Under the pieces are notes generated by a model. That model saw nothing but the letters and a program-made list of their open reading frames with translations, did not search any database and had not been told where the DNA came from. Positions 45,805-53,808 of a stretch of DNA of 64,000 bases are shown piece by piece; the first letter of the stretch is position 1; each line of letters starts with the position of its first letter. The position numbers and the translations under genes are program-made. Source of the stretch: Chitinophaga barathri (lineage in GTDB: Bacteria; Bacteroidota; Bacteroidia; Chitinophagales; Chitinophagaceae); the NCBI RefSeq assembly GCF_003807585.1, contig NZ_RMBX01000006.1, positions 62,001 to 126,000 of the forward strand, read 5' to 3'.

Positions 45805-46623
45805 ATGATCCATTATAAGACGAAAGAAGAAATCGAGCTGATCCGTGAAAGCGCCCAGCTCGTCAGTGCTACCCTGGCTGAAGTGGCCTCAAGGCTCAAA
45901 CCGGGTATGAGCACCCTGGATGTGGACGCGATCGCGGAAACATTCATCCGCGATCATGGGGCGGTGCCCTCGTTCAAAAACTACAAAGGTTTTCCCAATA
46001 CCTGCTGCATATCTGTAAACGAAGCCGTGGTACACGGTATTCCCAACGGGTATACGCTGCGCGAAGGTGATATCGTATCCGTGGATGTAGGCGTGTATAA
46101 GAACGGTTTCCATGGAGACAGCGCCTATACTTTTGCCATCGGCGAGATCCCCACACACGTACAGAAACTGATGGCTTCCACGAAGGTGGCACTGGCCAAA
46201 GGCATCGAAAAGGCTATTGTGGGCAACCGCGTAGGCGACATTGCGTATGCCATCCAGGAGTATGTTGAGAAGGAGAGGGGTTACGGCGTGGTTAGAGAGC
46301 TTGTAGGGCATGGCCTGGGCCGTGACCTTCATGAGGACCCGCAGGTGCCTAATTATGGCCGCAGAGGCAGCGGAGCGGTGCTGAAGGAAGGCTTGGTGAT
46401 CGCCATCGAGCCGATGGTGAACCTGGGGACCCGCGATGTGGAGTACCTGGAGGATGGCTGGACGGTGGTAACGCGCGACAGGAAGGCGAGCGTTCACTAT
46501 GAACATACGGTGGCGGTAGCAAAAGGGAAGCCGGATATGTTATCTTCATTTGCGGAGATCGAGGTGGCGGAGAGAACAAATACTGCATTATTTTCAGGAC
46601 ATATTCCTGCCGCGGTGTCTTAA
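45805..46623 (+). CDS. map: Methionine aminopeptidase type I
   Basis: A 272-residue metalloprotease that removes the initiator Met. Metal-ligand regions are visible: DIVSVDVGVYKNGFHGDSAYTF (two Asp), ELVGHGLGRDLHEDPQVPNY (His) and IAIEPMVNLG (Glu), with VHYEHTVAV at the end. The ATG at 45805 (MIHYKTKEEIELIRES) is chosen because upstream in-frame codons run through the terminator hairpin. Confidence 0.96.
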   Translation: MIHYKTKEEIELIRESAQLVSATLAEVASRLKPGMSTLDVDAIAETFIRDHGAVPSFKNYKGFPNTCCISVNEAVVHGIPNGYTLREGDIVSVDVGVYKNGFHGDSAYTFAIGEIPTHVQKLMASTKVALAKGIEKAIVGNRVGDIAYAIQEYVEKERGYGVVRELVGHGLGRDLHEDPQVPNYGRRGSGAVLKEGLVIAIEPMVNLGTRDVEYLEDGWTVVTRDRKASVHYEHTVAVAKGKPDMLSSFAEIEVAERTNTALFSGHIPAAVS

Positions 46624-46744
46624 AGGAGCTGCGGTTATGACGGGGGAAATCCGTATATTTGCCGGCTGTTGGGGGAAAACGGGGAAAATGCCAATACAGA
46701 TCCAGCCATTGATTATATTGTTTTTAACTCTATAACTAACTGGG

Positions 46745-46794
46745 GGTGAATAACTTTTATCAAGCCGGCCGGATGATTTAAAAAGTTATCCACA
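46745..46794. promoter_or_regulatory. Pair of DnaA-box-like sites upstream of infA
   Basis: TTATCCACA at 46786-46794 is identical to the classical DnaA box. On the opposite strand at 46745-46759 the sequence reads AAAGTTATTCACC, so the two copies of AAAAGTTATYCAC face each other about 25 bp apart, 60-110 bp before the infA -7 box. Whether DnaA binds is unknown. Confidence 0.4.
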
Positions 46795-46830
46795 GCTTAC
46801 TGCTTTTTAAAAGATTATTTCGGGTATTTT

Positions 46831-46862
46831 TTTCGGTTTCAGAAACTTTTATGGTATCTTTG
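46831..46862 (+). promoter_or_regulatory. Promoter of infA
   Basis: TTTC (46831-46834), 20-bp spacer, TATCTTTG (46855-46862), 18 bases before the infA ATG. It would allow infA-rpmJ-alpha genes to be made separately from the genes upstream. Confidence 0.65.
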
Positions 46863-46879
46863 CATTCCTAAAAATTTTT

Positions 46880-47098
46880 ATGGCGAAACAGGCATTGATC
46901 AAACAGGATGGTATTATTCTAGAAGCCTTATCAAATGCGATGTTCCGGGTTAAACTGGAAAACGGACACGAGATATTGGCTACCATTTCTGGAAAAATGA
47001 GGATGCACTATATTCGCATCCTGCCGGGAGATAAGGTTGGTGTAGAGATGAGCCCTTACGATTTGAGCAGGGGTCGTATAATTTTCAGGTACAAGTAA
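46880..47098 (+). CDS. infA: Translation initiation factor IF-1
   Basis: A 72-residue S1-type OB-fold protein that blocks the A site during initiation. [34 protein letters not shown] and [16 protein letters not shown] are typical. Confidence 0.98.
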   Translation: MAKQALIKQDGIILEALSNAMFRVKLENGHEILATISGKMRMHYIRILPGDKVGVEMSPYDLSRGRIIFRYK

Positions 47099-47132
47099 AA
47101 AACAACTCTGGTAGATTTATAACAATTGACTC

Positions 47133-47249
47133 ATGAAAGTAAGAGCTTCCATCAAAAAAAGAAGTGCAGATTGCAAGATCGTTCGCCGCAAGGGTAAACT
47201 GCTGGTGATCAACAAAAAGAATCCCCGTTTTAAACAACGTCAGGGTTAA
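47133..47249 (+). CDS. rpmJ: 50S ribosomal protein L36, zinc-free type
   Basis: A 38-residue protein read directly from the sequence (ATG 47133, TAA 47247-47249): [19 protein letters not shown], then [19 protein letters not shown]. In the zinc-binding form four ligands (C11, C14, C27, H32/33) are present; here only one Cys (C14) remains, with Ser, Asn and Phe at the others. This is therefore the C-minus form. It lies 34 bp after infA and 44 bp before rpsM. Confidence 0.95.
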   Translation: MKVRASIKKRSADCKIVRRKGKLLVINKKNPRFKQRQG

Positions 47250-47293
47250 TCAGCATCTGTATAAATTAAACGAATAAAAACTAAACAATTAAT

Positions 47294-47674
47294 ATGGCAC
47301 GTATAGCCGGTATTGATCTTCCTAAAAACAAAAGAGGTGAAATTGGTCTGACTTATATCTTTGGTATTGGTCACTCTACCTCCGTATATATCCTGGAGAA
47401 AGCAGGCATTGATTTGAACAAAAAGGTGAAGGACTGGAATGACGACGAACAGGGCGCCATCCGTAACATCATCAACAACGAACTGAAAGTAGAAGGTCAG
47501 CTGCGTTCTGAGGTTCAGATGAACATCAAACGTCTGTTGGATATCGCCTGCTACCGTGGTCTGCGTCACAGGAAAGGTCTGCCGGTTAGAGGCCAGCGTA
47601 CCCGTACAAACAGCCGTACCAGGAAAGGTAAGCGTAAGACGGTTGCGGGTAAAAAGAAAGCACCGAAGAAATAG
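47294..47674 (+). CDS. rpsM: 30S ribosomal protein S13
   Basis: A 126-residue protein of the 30S head bridging to the 50[27 protein letters not shown] and [25 protein letters not shown] are typical. Confidence 0.98.
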   Translation: MARIAGIDLPKNKRGEIGLTYIFGIGHSTSVYILEKAGIDLNKKVKDWNDDEQGAIRNIINNELKVEGQLRSEVQMNIKRLLDIACYRGLRHRKGLPVRGQRTRTNSRTRKGKRKTVAGKKKAPKK

Positions 47675-47700
47675 TAAGATCCCTTTGCTGCGTGTACTCT

Positions 47701-47753
47701 TTCCAGATCAGGGGAGTTGCGGCATAAAGGGTTTTTATATCAACGATCTGGAA
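47701..47753 (+). promoter_or_regulatory. Stem in the rpsM-rpsK spacer
   Basis: TTCCAGATC (47701-47709) and GATCTGGAA (47745-47753) pair perfectly over 9 bp around a 35-nt loop. Confidence 0.5.
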
Positions 47754-47779
47754 TTTCATAGTTGGAATTTTAACGAATT

Positions 47780-48178
47780 ATGGCAAAAGCAACTAATACA
47801 AAAGCTGCCGCTAAAAAGAGGGTAGTAAAGGTGGACAACTTCGGAGACGTTCATATCTCTGCAAGTTTCAACAACATCATCGTGAGCATCACCAATAAGC
47901 AGGGTCAGGTTATTTCCTGGTCTTCCGCTGGTAAGATGGGCTTCAAGGGTTCTAAGAAGAATACTCCTTATGCTGCTCAGCTGGCTGCATCCGATGCTGC
48001 TAAAACCGCTTTTGATGCAGGTCTGAAAAGAGCAGATGTATTTGTGAAAGGACCCGGCGCCGGCCGTGAGAGTGCAATCCGCGCTATCTCCAACTCCGGT
48101 ATCGAGGTAACCCTGATCAAAGACGTGACTCCGCTGCCGCACAACGGTTGCCGTCCTCCCAAGAAGAGAAGGGTATAG
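47780..48178 (+). CDS. rpsK: 30S ribosomal protein S11
   Basis: A 132-residue platform protein; [33 protein letters not shown] and [15 protein letters not shown] are typical. Confidence 0.98.
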   Translation: MAKATNTKAAAKKRVVKVDNFGDVHISASFNNIIVSITNKQGQVISWSSAGKMGFKGSKKNTPYAAQLAASDAAKTAFDAGLKRADVFVKGPGAGRESAIRAISNSGIEVTLIKDVTPLPHNGCRPPKKRRV

Positions 48179-48195
48179 TCAAACGCATTTTCTTG

Positions 48196-48256
48196 TACGA
48201 ATTATCCGTTGCAATGAACATTTGTATCGGGTAATTCGTATTCGTAATGGATAATT
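48196..48256 (+). promoter_or_regulatory. Inverted repeats in the rpsK-rpsD spacer
   Basis: TACGAATTATCC (48196-48207) pairs with GGGTAATTCGTA (48229-48240), 11 of 12 positions, and a third related piece, GGATAATT, follows at 48249-48256, allowing alternative pairings. The gap is 168 bp, unusually long, and precedes rpsD (S4), a known operon regulator in E. coli. Confidence 0.5.
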
Positions 48257-48346
48257 AGTATATTTATTAATCACAGTGGGTGTGCGATCGAATTTTAAGA
48301 TTTTTAAATGAGCGTACACCGGAACTAAAAATCTGAACCACAGAAC

Positions 48347-48952
48347 ATGGCAAGGTACACAGGTCCGAAGACCAAGATCTCCAGGATTTTTGGAGAGCCT
48401 ATTTTAGGCAACGGTAAATATTTAGGCAAGAACAGCAACCCTCCCGGTCAGCACGGTGCGCAACGCAAACGTAAACAACTGGGTGAGTATGCATTGCAGC
48501 TGAGAGAAAAACAAAAAGCCAAATACACTTACGGTGTGCTGGAGAAACAATTCCGCAACCTGTTCGAAGAGGCTAACCGCAGGAAAGGCGTTACCGGTGA
48601 GGTACTGATCAAACTGCTGGAAGCTCGTCTGGACAACACCGTGTTCCGTATGGGCATCGCACCTTCCCGCCCGGCTGCCCGTCAGCTGGTGGCGCACAAA
48701 CACGTAACCGTAAACGGCGCGATCGTGAATGTTCCTTCTTATCAACTGAAACCCGGAGACGTTATCGGTCTGAAAGAAAAGACCACCGGTAATTCTTCCC
48801 TGACCAGCGCAATCCGCGGTAAAAACCCGAAATTCAGCTGGCTGGACTGGAACGAAAAAGATATGAAAGGTGTTTTCATCGCGTATCCTGAGAGAGAGAG
48901 CGTTCCTGAGAATATCAAGGAACAACTGATCGTGGAATTGTACAGCAAGTAA
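48347..48952 (+). CDS. rpsD: 30S ribosomal protein S4
   Basis: A 201-residue primary 16S-binding protein with an S4 RNA-binding domain ([31 protein letters not shown]). The N-terminus [20 protein letters not shown] lacks a zinc-binding Cys set, so it is the zinc-free form. Confidence 0.98.
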   Translation: MARYTGPKTKISRIFGEPILGNGKYLGKNSNPPGQHGAQRKRKQLGEYALQLREKQKAKYTYGVLEKQFRNLFEEANRRKGVTGEVLIKLLEARLDNTVFRMGIAPSRPAARQLVAHKHVTVNGAIVNVPSYQLKPGDVIGLKEKTTGNSSLTSAIRGKNPKFSWLDWNEKDMKGVFIAYPERESVPENIKEQLIVELYSK

Positions 48953-48961
48953 TAAAGTTAT

Positions 48962-48981
48962 AGCCACCTTAACGGGTGGCT
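48962..48981 (+). promoter_or_regulatory. Hairpin in the rpsD-rpoA spacer
   Basis: AGCCACC (48962-48968) and GGTGGCT (48975-48981) pair perfectly around a 6-nt loop, 9 bases after the rpsD stop, then TTAACC. May act as an attenuator. Confidence 0.55.
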
Positions 48982-49025
48982 TTAACCATATAACATACGT
49001 TAAAACTCAAAAATCAAGCATATCA

Positions 49026-50021
49026 ATGGCAATTCTTAATTTCCAAAAGCCTGACAAGATCGTTTTGCAGAAGTCTACCGACTTTGAAGCTCAATTCGAA
49101 TTCCGTCCATTAGAACCAGGTTATGGTGTGACAATCGGTAACGCGCTCCGCCGTGTACTGTTGTCTTCATTAGAGGGCTATGCCATTGTGGGAATAAAGA
49201 TTGAAGGCGCCGATCACGAGTTTGCCACCCTGAAAGGGATCACGGAAGACGTGACTGAGATCATCCTCAACCTGAAACAGGTACGATTCAAAAAAATCGT
49301 GGAGAATGAAGTAAGCAGCGAAAAGATCCAGATCTCCATCAAAGGCAAGACTGAGTTCCGTGCGGACATGATCGAGAAAGCAACCAATTCTTTCCAGATC
49401 ATGAACCCCGAACTGCTGATCTGCACCCTGGACCCTTCCGCTAAGCTGGACATCGAACTGACCATCGGCAAAGGCCGCGGTTACGTACCGGCTGAAGAGA
49501 ACAGGCCCAAAGATGCAATCTTCGGCTACATCGCTATCGATTCCGTATTCACGCCCATCAAAAACGTGAAATACAGCATCGAAAACACCCGTGTGGAACA
49601 AAAGACCGACTACGAAAAGCTGATCATGGAAGTGATCACCGACGGTACCATCCACCCGGAAGAAGCGGTAAAACAAGCTTCCCGCATCCTGATCCAACAC
49701 CTGATGATCATCACCGATGAAAACATCAGCTTCGATACCAAAGACACTGAGAAAGAAGATGTAGTGGACGAACAGACCCTGCAGCTGCGTAAGATCCTGA
49801 AAACTCCCCTGGAGGACCTGGATCTCAGCGTACGCGCATTCAACTGTCTGAAAGCCGCGAAGATCAACTCCCTGAGCGAACTGGTACAGTACGAACAGGA
49901 AGAACTGATGAAGTTCAGGAACTTCGGTCAGAAATCCCTCAGCGAAATCGAACAGGTACTGGGCGAACGAGGTCTGCACTTCGGTATGGACCTGTCCAAA
50001 CTGAAACTGGACGAAGAATAG
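49026..50021 (+). CDS. rpoA: RNA polymerase subunit alpha
   Basis: A 331-residue subunit. The N-terminal assembly domain ([27 protein letters not shown]) runs to about 230, an acidic linker follows ([14 protein letters not shown]), and the C-terminal domain ([28 protein letters not shown]...[13 protein letters not shown]) contacts activators and UP DNA. Normal length. Confidence 0.98.
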   Translation: MAILNFQKPDKIVLQKSTDFEAQFEFRPLEPGYGVTIGNALRRVLLSSLEGYAIVGIKIEGADHEFATLKGITEDVTEIILNLKQVRFKKIVENEVSSEKIQISIKGKTEFRADMIEKATNSFQIMNPELLICTLDPSAKLDIELTIGKGRGYVPAEENRPKDAIFGYIAIDSVFTPIKNVKYSIENTRVEQKTDYEKLIMEVITDGTIHPEEAVKQASRILIQHLMIITDENISFDTKDTEKEDVVDEQTLQLRKILKTPLEDLDLSVRAFNCLKAAKINSLSELVQYEQEELMKFRNFGQKSLSEIEQVLGERGLHFGMDLSKLKLDEE

Positions 50022-50034
50022 AAAACATATTACT

Positions 50035-50066
50035 CGAATCGCGATGCCATATGGTGTCGCGATTCG
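50035..50066 (+). terminator. Near-perfect 32-nt inverted repeat between rpoA and rplQ
   Basis: CGAATCGCGA (50035-50044) and TCGCGATTCG (50057-50066) pair perfectly; the inner TGCCATATGGTG also folds on itself with G-U pairs, so the whole 32 nt is one hairpin. It is followed by TATTTTATAAC, a weak T-rich tail. Partial termination before rplQ is likely. Confidence 0.6.
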
Positions 50067-50127
50067 TATTTTATAACAAGTACCTTGTAATTCCTGACAC
50101 GGTGCAAGGGAACACAAAACAAATGTC

Positions 50128-50616
50128 ATGCGTCACGGAGTAAAATTAAACAGGCTGAGCCGGACTTCCGCTCACCGCAAAAGCCTGATGAGCAATCTCG
50201 CCATCGAGCTGATCAGTCACAAACGTATTCAAACCACTTTAGCCAAGGCAAAAGCACTGCGCGTTTACATCGAGCCGCTGCTGACCCGTGCTAAAACCGA
50301 TAATACGCACAACCGTCGTACCGTATTCAGCTACCTGCAGGATAAAGAATCCATCCAGGAACTGTTTGGTACCATCAGTGAGAAAATCGCCAACCGTCCC
50401 GGCGGTTACACCCGTATCATCAAACTCGGCAAAAGGGTTGGTGACAATGCGGAAGTAGCCCTGATCGAACTGGTTGATTTCAACGAAATCTACGGTAAAA
50501 CTGCAGAAGCAGATAAAGCTCCTGCTAAGAAAACCCGTCGTGCAGGTGGTGCTAAAAAGAAAGCAGATGAAGCAGCTCCGGCCGCTCCTGCTGCTGAAGA
50601 AAAAGCCGCTGAATAG
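50128..50616 (+). CDS. rplQ: 50S ribosomal protein L17 with Ala/Lys-rich tail
   Basis: A 162-residue protein; E. coli L17 has 127. The core [29 protein letters not shown] and the domain to about residue 118 are standard; the last 40 residues ([30 protein letters not shown]) are low complexity. Last gene of the ribosomal cluster. Confidence 0.97.
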   Translation: MRHGVKLNRLSRTSAHRKSLMSNLAIELISHKRIQTTLAKAKALRVYIEPLLTRAKTDNTHNRRTVFSYLQDKESIQELFGTISEKIANRPGGYTRIIKLGKRVGDNAEVALIELVDFNEIYGKTAEADKAPAKKTRRAGGAKKKADEAAPAAPAAEEKAAE

Positions 50617-50635
50617 TTTATCTGAACGATATAGG

Positions 50636-50669
50636 AAAGGGAGAAGGCGAAAGCTTTATCCCTTTTTTT
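50636..50669 (+). terminator. Terminator of the ribosomal cluster
   Basis: AAAGGG and CCCTTT enclose AAGGC/GCTTT, followed by a run of seven T; about 20 bases after the rplQ stop. Confidence 0.85.
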
Positions 50670-50895
50670 ATGCCCGAAGGCCAGTGCTGTTTGGTCCCGG
50701 ATTTATTTTTGAGAGTAAGGGAAACAAAACCGGACGTATATGCATGGTTGATAACATACCCTTCAAAAAGAACCTGGCTTCGGAGCCGGGGCAATATGTG
50801 CACCCTTTGCTTAAATCATCAACAATTTGTCCCCAGCCTGCAAAAGATATGTTAAAAAATCGTAATTTAGGACTGAGTACCTAACACCTATACCT

Positions 50896-51702
50896 ATGTA
50901 TTACCTGAAATGCGGTCATTGCGCGGAAATGAGCGCCATGAAATCCGAATACATCACCTTCTGCGACCATTGCGGTAAAAAGTTCCCGCTTACCTACGCG
51001 GATTGGAAAGCCCAGCACCCGGACGGCACCGTGGAACTGTACGGGCGGGAGCAGGGGATACCCGAAGAAAAATACCAGGCCATCATGAAAAAACGCTACC
51101 GCAACCGCTTCGACCTGCGGGGCAAAGCCGCGCTGATCACCGGCATCGTGGTACTGATCGCCTGCGGCACGCTGAGCGCATTTTACGGGCCGGTGCTGGT
51201 GAAGATGTTCCGCGAGCCAAAGGTATCGCAGACCATGCTGGAGATGGATAACTGGCGTACTTTCAGGGGCAATATCCTCCGGATCCAGAGCCCGATGTCA
51301 TTATCTCCCGTTACAGTAAATGACGCCCCGAATATGCGCAGGAAAGCGTTTAAAGGCGGCAGTTATGCGGACGGGCTGGTGATCAGGATGGATGAGGCCG
51401 TATATCTCTCGGATTCGCACATTGACCTGGTGGAAACGGCGAATGAGCTCACTAGGGGAATGGAGAAAACAGTTGGCATATCGAAATTCAGCTATAAAAC
51501 CCGGGAACTACATCTGAACGGTCAGCAGGCGGTGCTGCAGCAGGGAAGTTATATCCTCCAGGAAAATTCCGCCATGGAATTTAACAGCCTGGTGGTGGTA
51601 AAAGGCGGGTCGCGGGTACAGTTGCTGGTGACCCATCCGGCCAACGATGAAACCGGCCGGAAGGTGGCCGAAAAGATCATGACATCCGCCCTGATGAATT
51701 AG
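50896..51702 (+). CDS. Zinc-ribbon membrane protein of unknown function
   Basis: A 268-residue protein. The N-terminus has a zinc ribbon, CGHC (6-9) and CDHCGKKF (23-30). A single membrane helix follows (about 77-99, ALITGIVVLIACGTLSAFYG), placing the ribbon in the cytoplasm and about 165 residues outside. The outer part has no known motif but ends with VVVKGGSRVQLLVTHPANDETGRKVAEKIM, resembling domains that follow stress-related lipoproteins. Function is not recognised. It starts 227 bp after the cluster terminator. Confidence 0.75.
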   Translation: MYYLKCGHCAEMSAMKSEYITFCDHCGKKFPLTYADWKAQHPDGTVELYGREQGIPEEKYQAIMKKRYRNRFDLRGKAALITGIVVLIACGTLSAFYGPVLVKMFREPKVSQTMLEMDNWRTFRGNILRIQSPMSLSPVTVNDAPNMRRKAFKGGSYADGLVIRMDEAVYLSDSHIDLVETANELTRGMEKTVGISKFSYKTRELHLNGQQAVLQQGSYILQENSAMEFNSLVVVKGGSRVQLLVTHPANDETGRKVAEKIMTSALMN

Positions 51703-51738
51703 ATCGTAAAAACCTGTTCAAAATTCATAATCTTGCCC

Positions 51739-51746
51739 TAACTTTG
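51739..51746 (+). promoter_or_regulatory. Likely -7 element of carA
   Basis: TAACTTTG is a full -7 match, 52 bases before carA. The -33 position has TGTT, a poor match. Confidence 0.5.
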
Positions 51747-51797
51747 CACAGTTTTAACCGTCCCTAACGGGGCATAAAAAAGAAAGGGTAAGAAGAA

Positions 51798-52916
51798 ATG
51801 CCGCAGACTACCAGATCCACACAGCCGGCCATGCTGTTGTTAGAAGATGGCACCGTATTCCATGGCAAAGCGTTCGGAAAAATTGGGACCGCAGCCGGGG
51901 AACTTTGTTTTAATACCGGAATGACCGGTTACCAGGAGGTGTTCACCGATCCTTCCTACAAAGGACAGGTGCTGATCATGAACAACTGTTACGTAGGTAA
52001 CTATGGCACTAAAAATGAGGATGTGGAAAGCAGCAGTGTGAAGATCAGCGGGTTGATCTGCAAGAACATTGCCCACAACTTTTCCCGCAAAATGGCCGAC
52101 GAATCCCTGGCCCAGTTCCTTGAACAAAATAACCTGGTAGCGATCCACGAAGTGGATACCCGTGCGCTGGTTTCTCATATTCGTGCCAAAGGTGCCATGA
52201 ACTGCATCATTTCCTCCGAAATACTGGATGAAAAAGAATTGCAGGCTAGGCTGAAAACAGTTCCTTCCATGGAAGGCCTGGCCCTCTGCGCGGAAGTGTC
52301 CACCAAAGAGCCTTATTACATTGGCGACCCGAATGCCGAGATCCGTATCGCGGTGATGGACAACGGCGTAAAACGCAACATGCTGAAATGCCTGTCCGAA
52401 AAAGGCGCTTACCTGAAAGTACATCCCACCCAAACATCATTTGAAGAGTGCGAAACCTTCAAACCGCACGCATATTTTATTTCCAACGGTCCCGGCGACC
52501 CGGCGCCGCTTACTTACGCGGTAGACACCATTAAGAAGGTGCTGGAAGCAGAGCGTCCGCTGTTCGGCATTTGCCTGGGCCACCAGCTGCTGGCAATGGC
52601 GAATGGTATTCCTACTTACAAAATGCACCATGGTCACCGCGGGCTGAACCATCCCGTAAAGAACCTGCTTACCGGCAAATGCGAGATCACTACCCAGAAT
52701 CACGGGTTTGCGATTGATGCCAAAGCGGTTGCGGCTTCTGAAAATGTGGAGATCACGCACGTGAACCTGAACGACCAGTCAGTAGAAGGGATCAGGATCA
52801 AAAATAAACCGGCGTTTTCCGTGCAGTACCACCCTGAGTCTACTCCGGGCCCTCACGATTCCCGCTACCTGTTCGATGATTTTTTTGCACTGATCCGCGC
52901 AAACATGTCGAAGTAG
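51798..52916 (+). CDS. carA: Carbamoyl-phosphate synthase small subunit
   Basis: A 372-residue glutaminase subunit that feeds ammonia to CarB for arginine and pyrimidine synthesis. N-terminal CPSase domain: DGTVFHGKAFGKIG and ELCFNTGMTGYQEVFTDPSY. The class I glutaminase triad is C259 (FGICLGHQLLA) with the HPE of VQYHPESTPGPHDS. carB is not adjacent: a terminator follows directly, so the large subunit must be encoded elsewhere. Confidence 0.96.
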   Translation: MPQTTRSTQPAMLLLEDGTVFHGKAFGKIGTAAGELCFNTGMTGYQEVFTDPSYKGQVLIMNNCYVGNYGTKNEDVESSSVKISGLICKNIAHNFSRKMADESLAQFLEQNNLVAIHEVDTRALVSHIRAKGAMNCIISSEILDEKELQARLKTVPSMEGLALCAEVSTKEPYYIGDPNAEIRIAVMDNGVKRNMLKCLSEKGAYLKVHPTQTSFEECETFKPHAYFISNGPGDPAPLTYAVDTIKKVLEAERPLFGICLGHQLLAMANGIPTYKMHHGHRGLNHPVKNLLTGKCEITTQNHGFAIDAKAVAASENVEITHVNLNDQSVEGIRIKNKPAFSVQYHPESTPGPHDSRYLFDDFFALIRANMSK

Positions 52917-52982
52917 GGCTTCGGTTCCAGAAAATGACAGCAGAGACATGTTGAAACATGCATGTATCCAGATAAAATTAAG

Positions 52983-53010
52983 AAAGGCTTCCTCCGGGAG
53001 GCCTTTTTTT
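52983..53010 (+). terminator. Terminator after carA
   Basis: AAAGGCTTCC and GGAGGCCTTT pair with one mismatch around TCCG, then seven T. Confidence 0.88.
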
Positions 53011-53111
53011 ATGCGAGGGAGCGTGGAAGTCCTTCTCCGCGAATCGATTACGATCAGGCATAAGCGTAATGGTGGCAAACAAGCGACTTTGTATGGGTTA
53101 TCAATAACAAA

Positions 53112-53133
53112 CGGTCCTGAGGAGTCAGGACCG
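53112..53133 (+). terminator. Hairpin before the small ORF
   Basis: CGGTCCTGA and TCAGGACCG pair perfectly around GGAG. About 10 bases later comes the 19-bp repeat AAATTCCACGTTATGAAAA. Confidence 0.6.
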
Positions 53134-53142
53134 CGCATTTTA

Positions 53143-53161
53143 AAATTCCACGTTATGAAAA
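53143..53161 (+). repeat. 19-bp direct repeat, copy 1
   Basis: AAATTCCACGTTATGAAAA at 53143-53161 occurs again at 53373-53391. In copy 1 its ATG (53155) opens the small ORF. Confidence 0.9.
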
Positions 53162-53313
53162 CTAGCGAAAGGTACTATGCGGTTAAGCACAATACCCACC
53201 TTGTCTTTTCATTACATGACAATAATATGAAAAAAATGGCGAGTTGCTCTTGCAAAAAGGGTGTAAGTTTTCTTGAAATAGAGGAATTTAAATTGCAATC
53301 GGTTGGAAAATGA
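53155..53313 (+). CDS. Small protein, possible, unknown function
   Basis: A 52-codon frame from the ATG inside the repeat: MKTSERYYAVKHNTHLVFSL, then HDNNMKKMASCSCKKGVSF and LEIEEFKLQSVGK. It has a CSCKK pair of cysteines and no signal peptide or known family. Support is the ATG position right after a conserved leader and hairpin; against it are small size and lack of a recognised homologue. Confidence 0.35.
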   Translation: MKTSERYYAVKHNTHLVFSLHDNNMKKMASCSCKKGVSFLEIEEFKLQSVGK

Positions 53314-53340
53314 AATTAGTTGAGAAAGTGGCAAAAAAAT

Positions 53341-53362
53341 ACGGCTCTGTGAACAGAGCCGT
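53341..53362 (+). terminator. Terminator-like hairpin after the small ORF
   Basis: ACGGCTCTGT and ACAGAGCCGT are 10-bp arms with the loop GA plus neighbouring bases, then TTTGCCTTT. Confidence 0.65.
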
Positions 53363-53372
53363 TTGCCTTTAT

Positions 53373-53391
53373 AAATTCCACGTTATGAAAA
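53373..53391 (+). repeat. 19-bp direct repeat, copy 2
   Basis: Second copy of AAATTCCACGTTATGAAAA. Its ATG opens only three codons before TGA, so no peptide follows. It too stands about 10 bases after a hairpin, so the whole hairpin-leader unit is duplicated. Confidence 0.88.
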
Positions 53392-53416
53392 ACTGATACA
53401 AAAATATGTTGTTTGG

Positions 53417-53430
53417 CTAAAACGTTTTAG
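53417..53430. promoter_or_regulatory. Perfect palindrome with a central CG
   Basis: CTAAAACGTTTTAG is a perfect 14-bp palindrome of the LacI-operator type (core AACGTT). A related word, TTAAAACGTTAGTT, occurs at 55547-55560 upstream of the DUF1573 gene. The 495-bp gap 53314-53808 is otherwise AT-rich with a -7-like CACCTTTG near 53580 and no gene that I can see. Confidence 0.4.
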
Positions 53431-53808
53431 TTCGTCGCCGCATTTTTTACATTGTGTTGATAATGCAAAGGTCGGGTCATTTTCTCATTTGTCAAAATTC
53501 TACAAGTTAAATTTTTGCTAAGCAGGTTTAGATTTTTGTTCAACTTGTATATCTTATTTTCATCATCTCATCTTTTCCTCACCTTTGCGTCCCGATTACA
53601 CAGTAAAAATAGCTATAAAAATCAAATTTCAAAACTATATTTCCAGAAATTATCGATTGTGTCGCCGAAAAATGTCATATAGAATTTATTTTAATGCGAA
53701 TTCGTTGTATTGACAAGCATTCCGGGCCTTGATTTTGAAAACATGATTTTTGTCAGGTTTTTAAAGGGTAATGTTTTTTTAACACTCTTTTAAAACTTTT
53801 TCTCCCTT

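Noticed and set aside
53580..53800. Small RNA downstream of a CACCTTTG box
   Set aside because: The box misses the first T, there is no -33 match or clear terminator, and no known RNA family was recognised.
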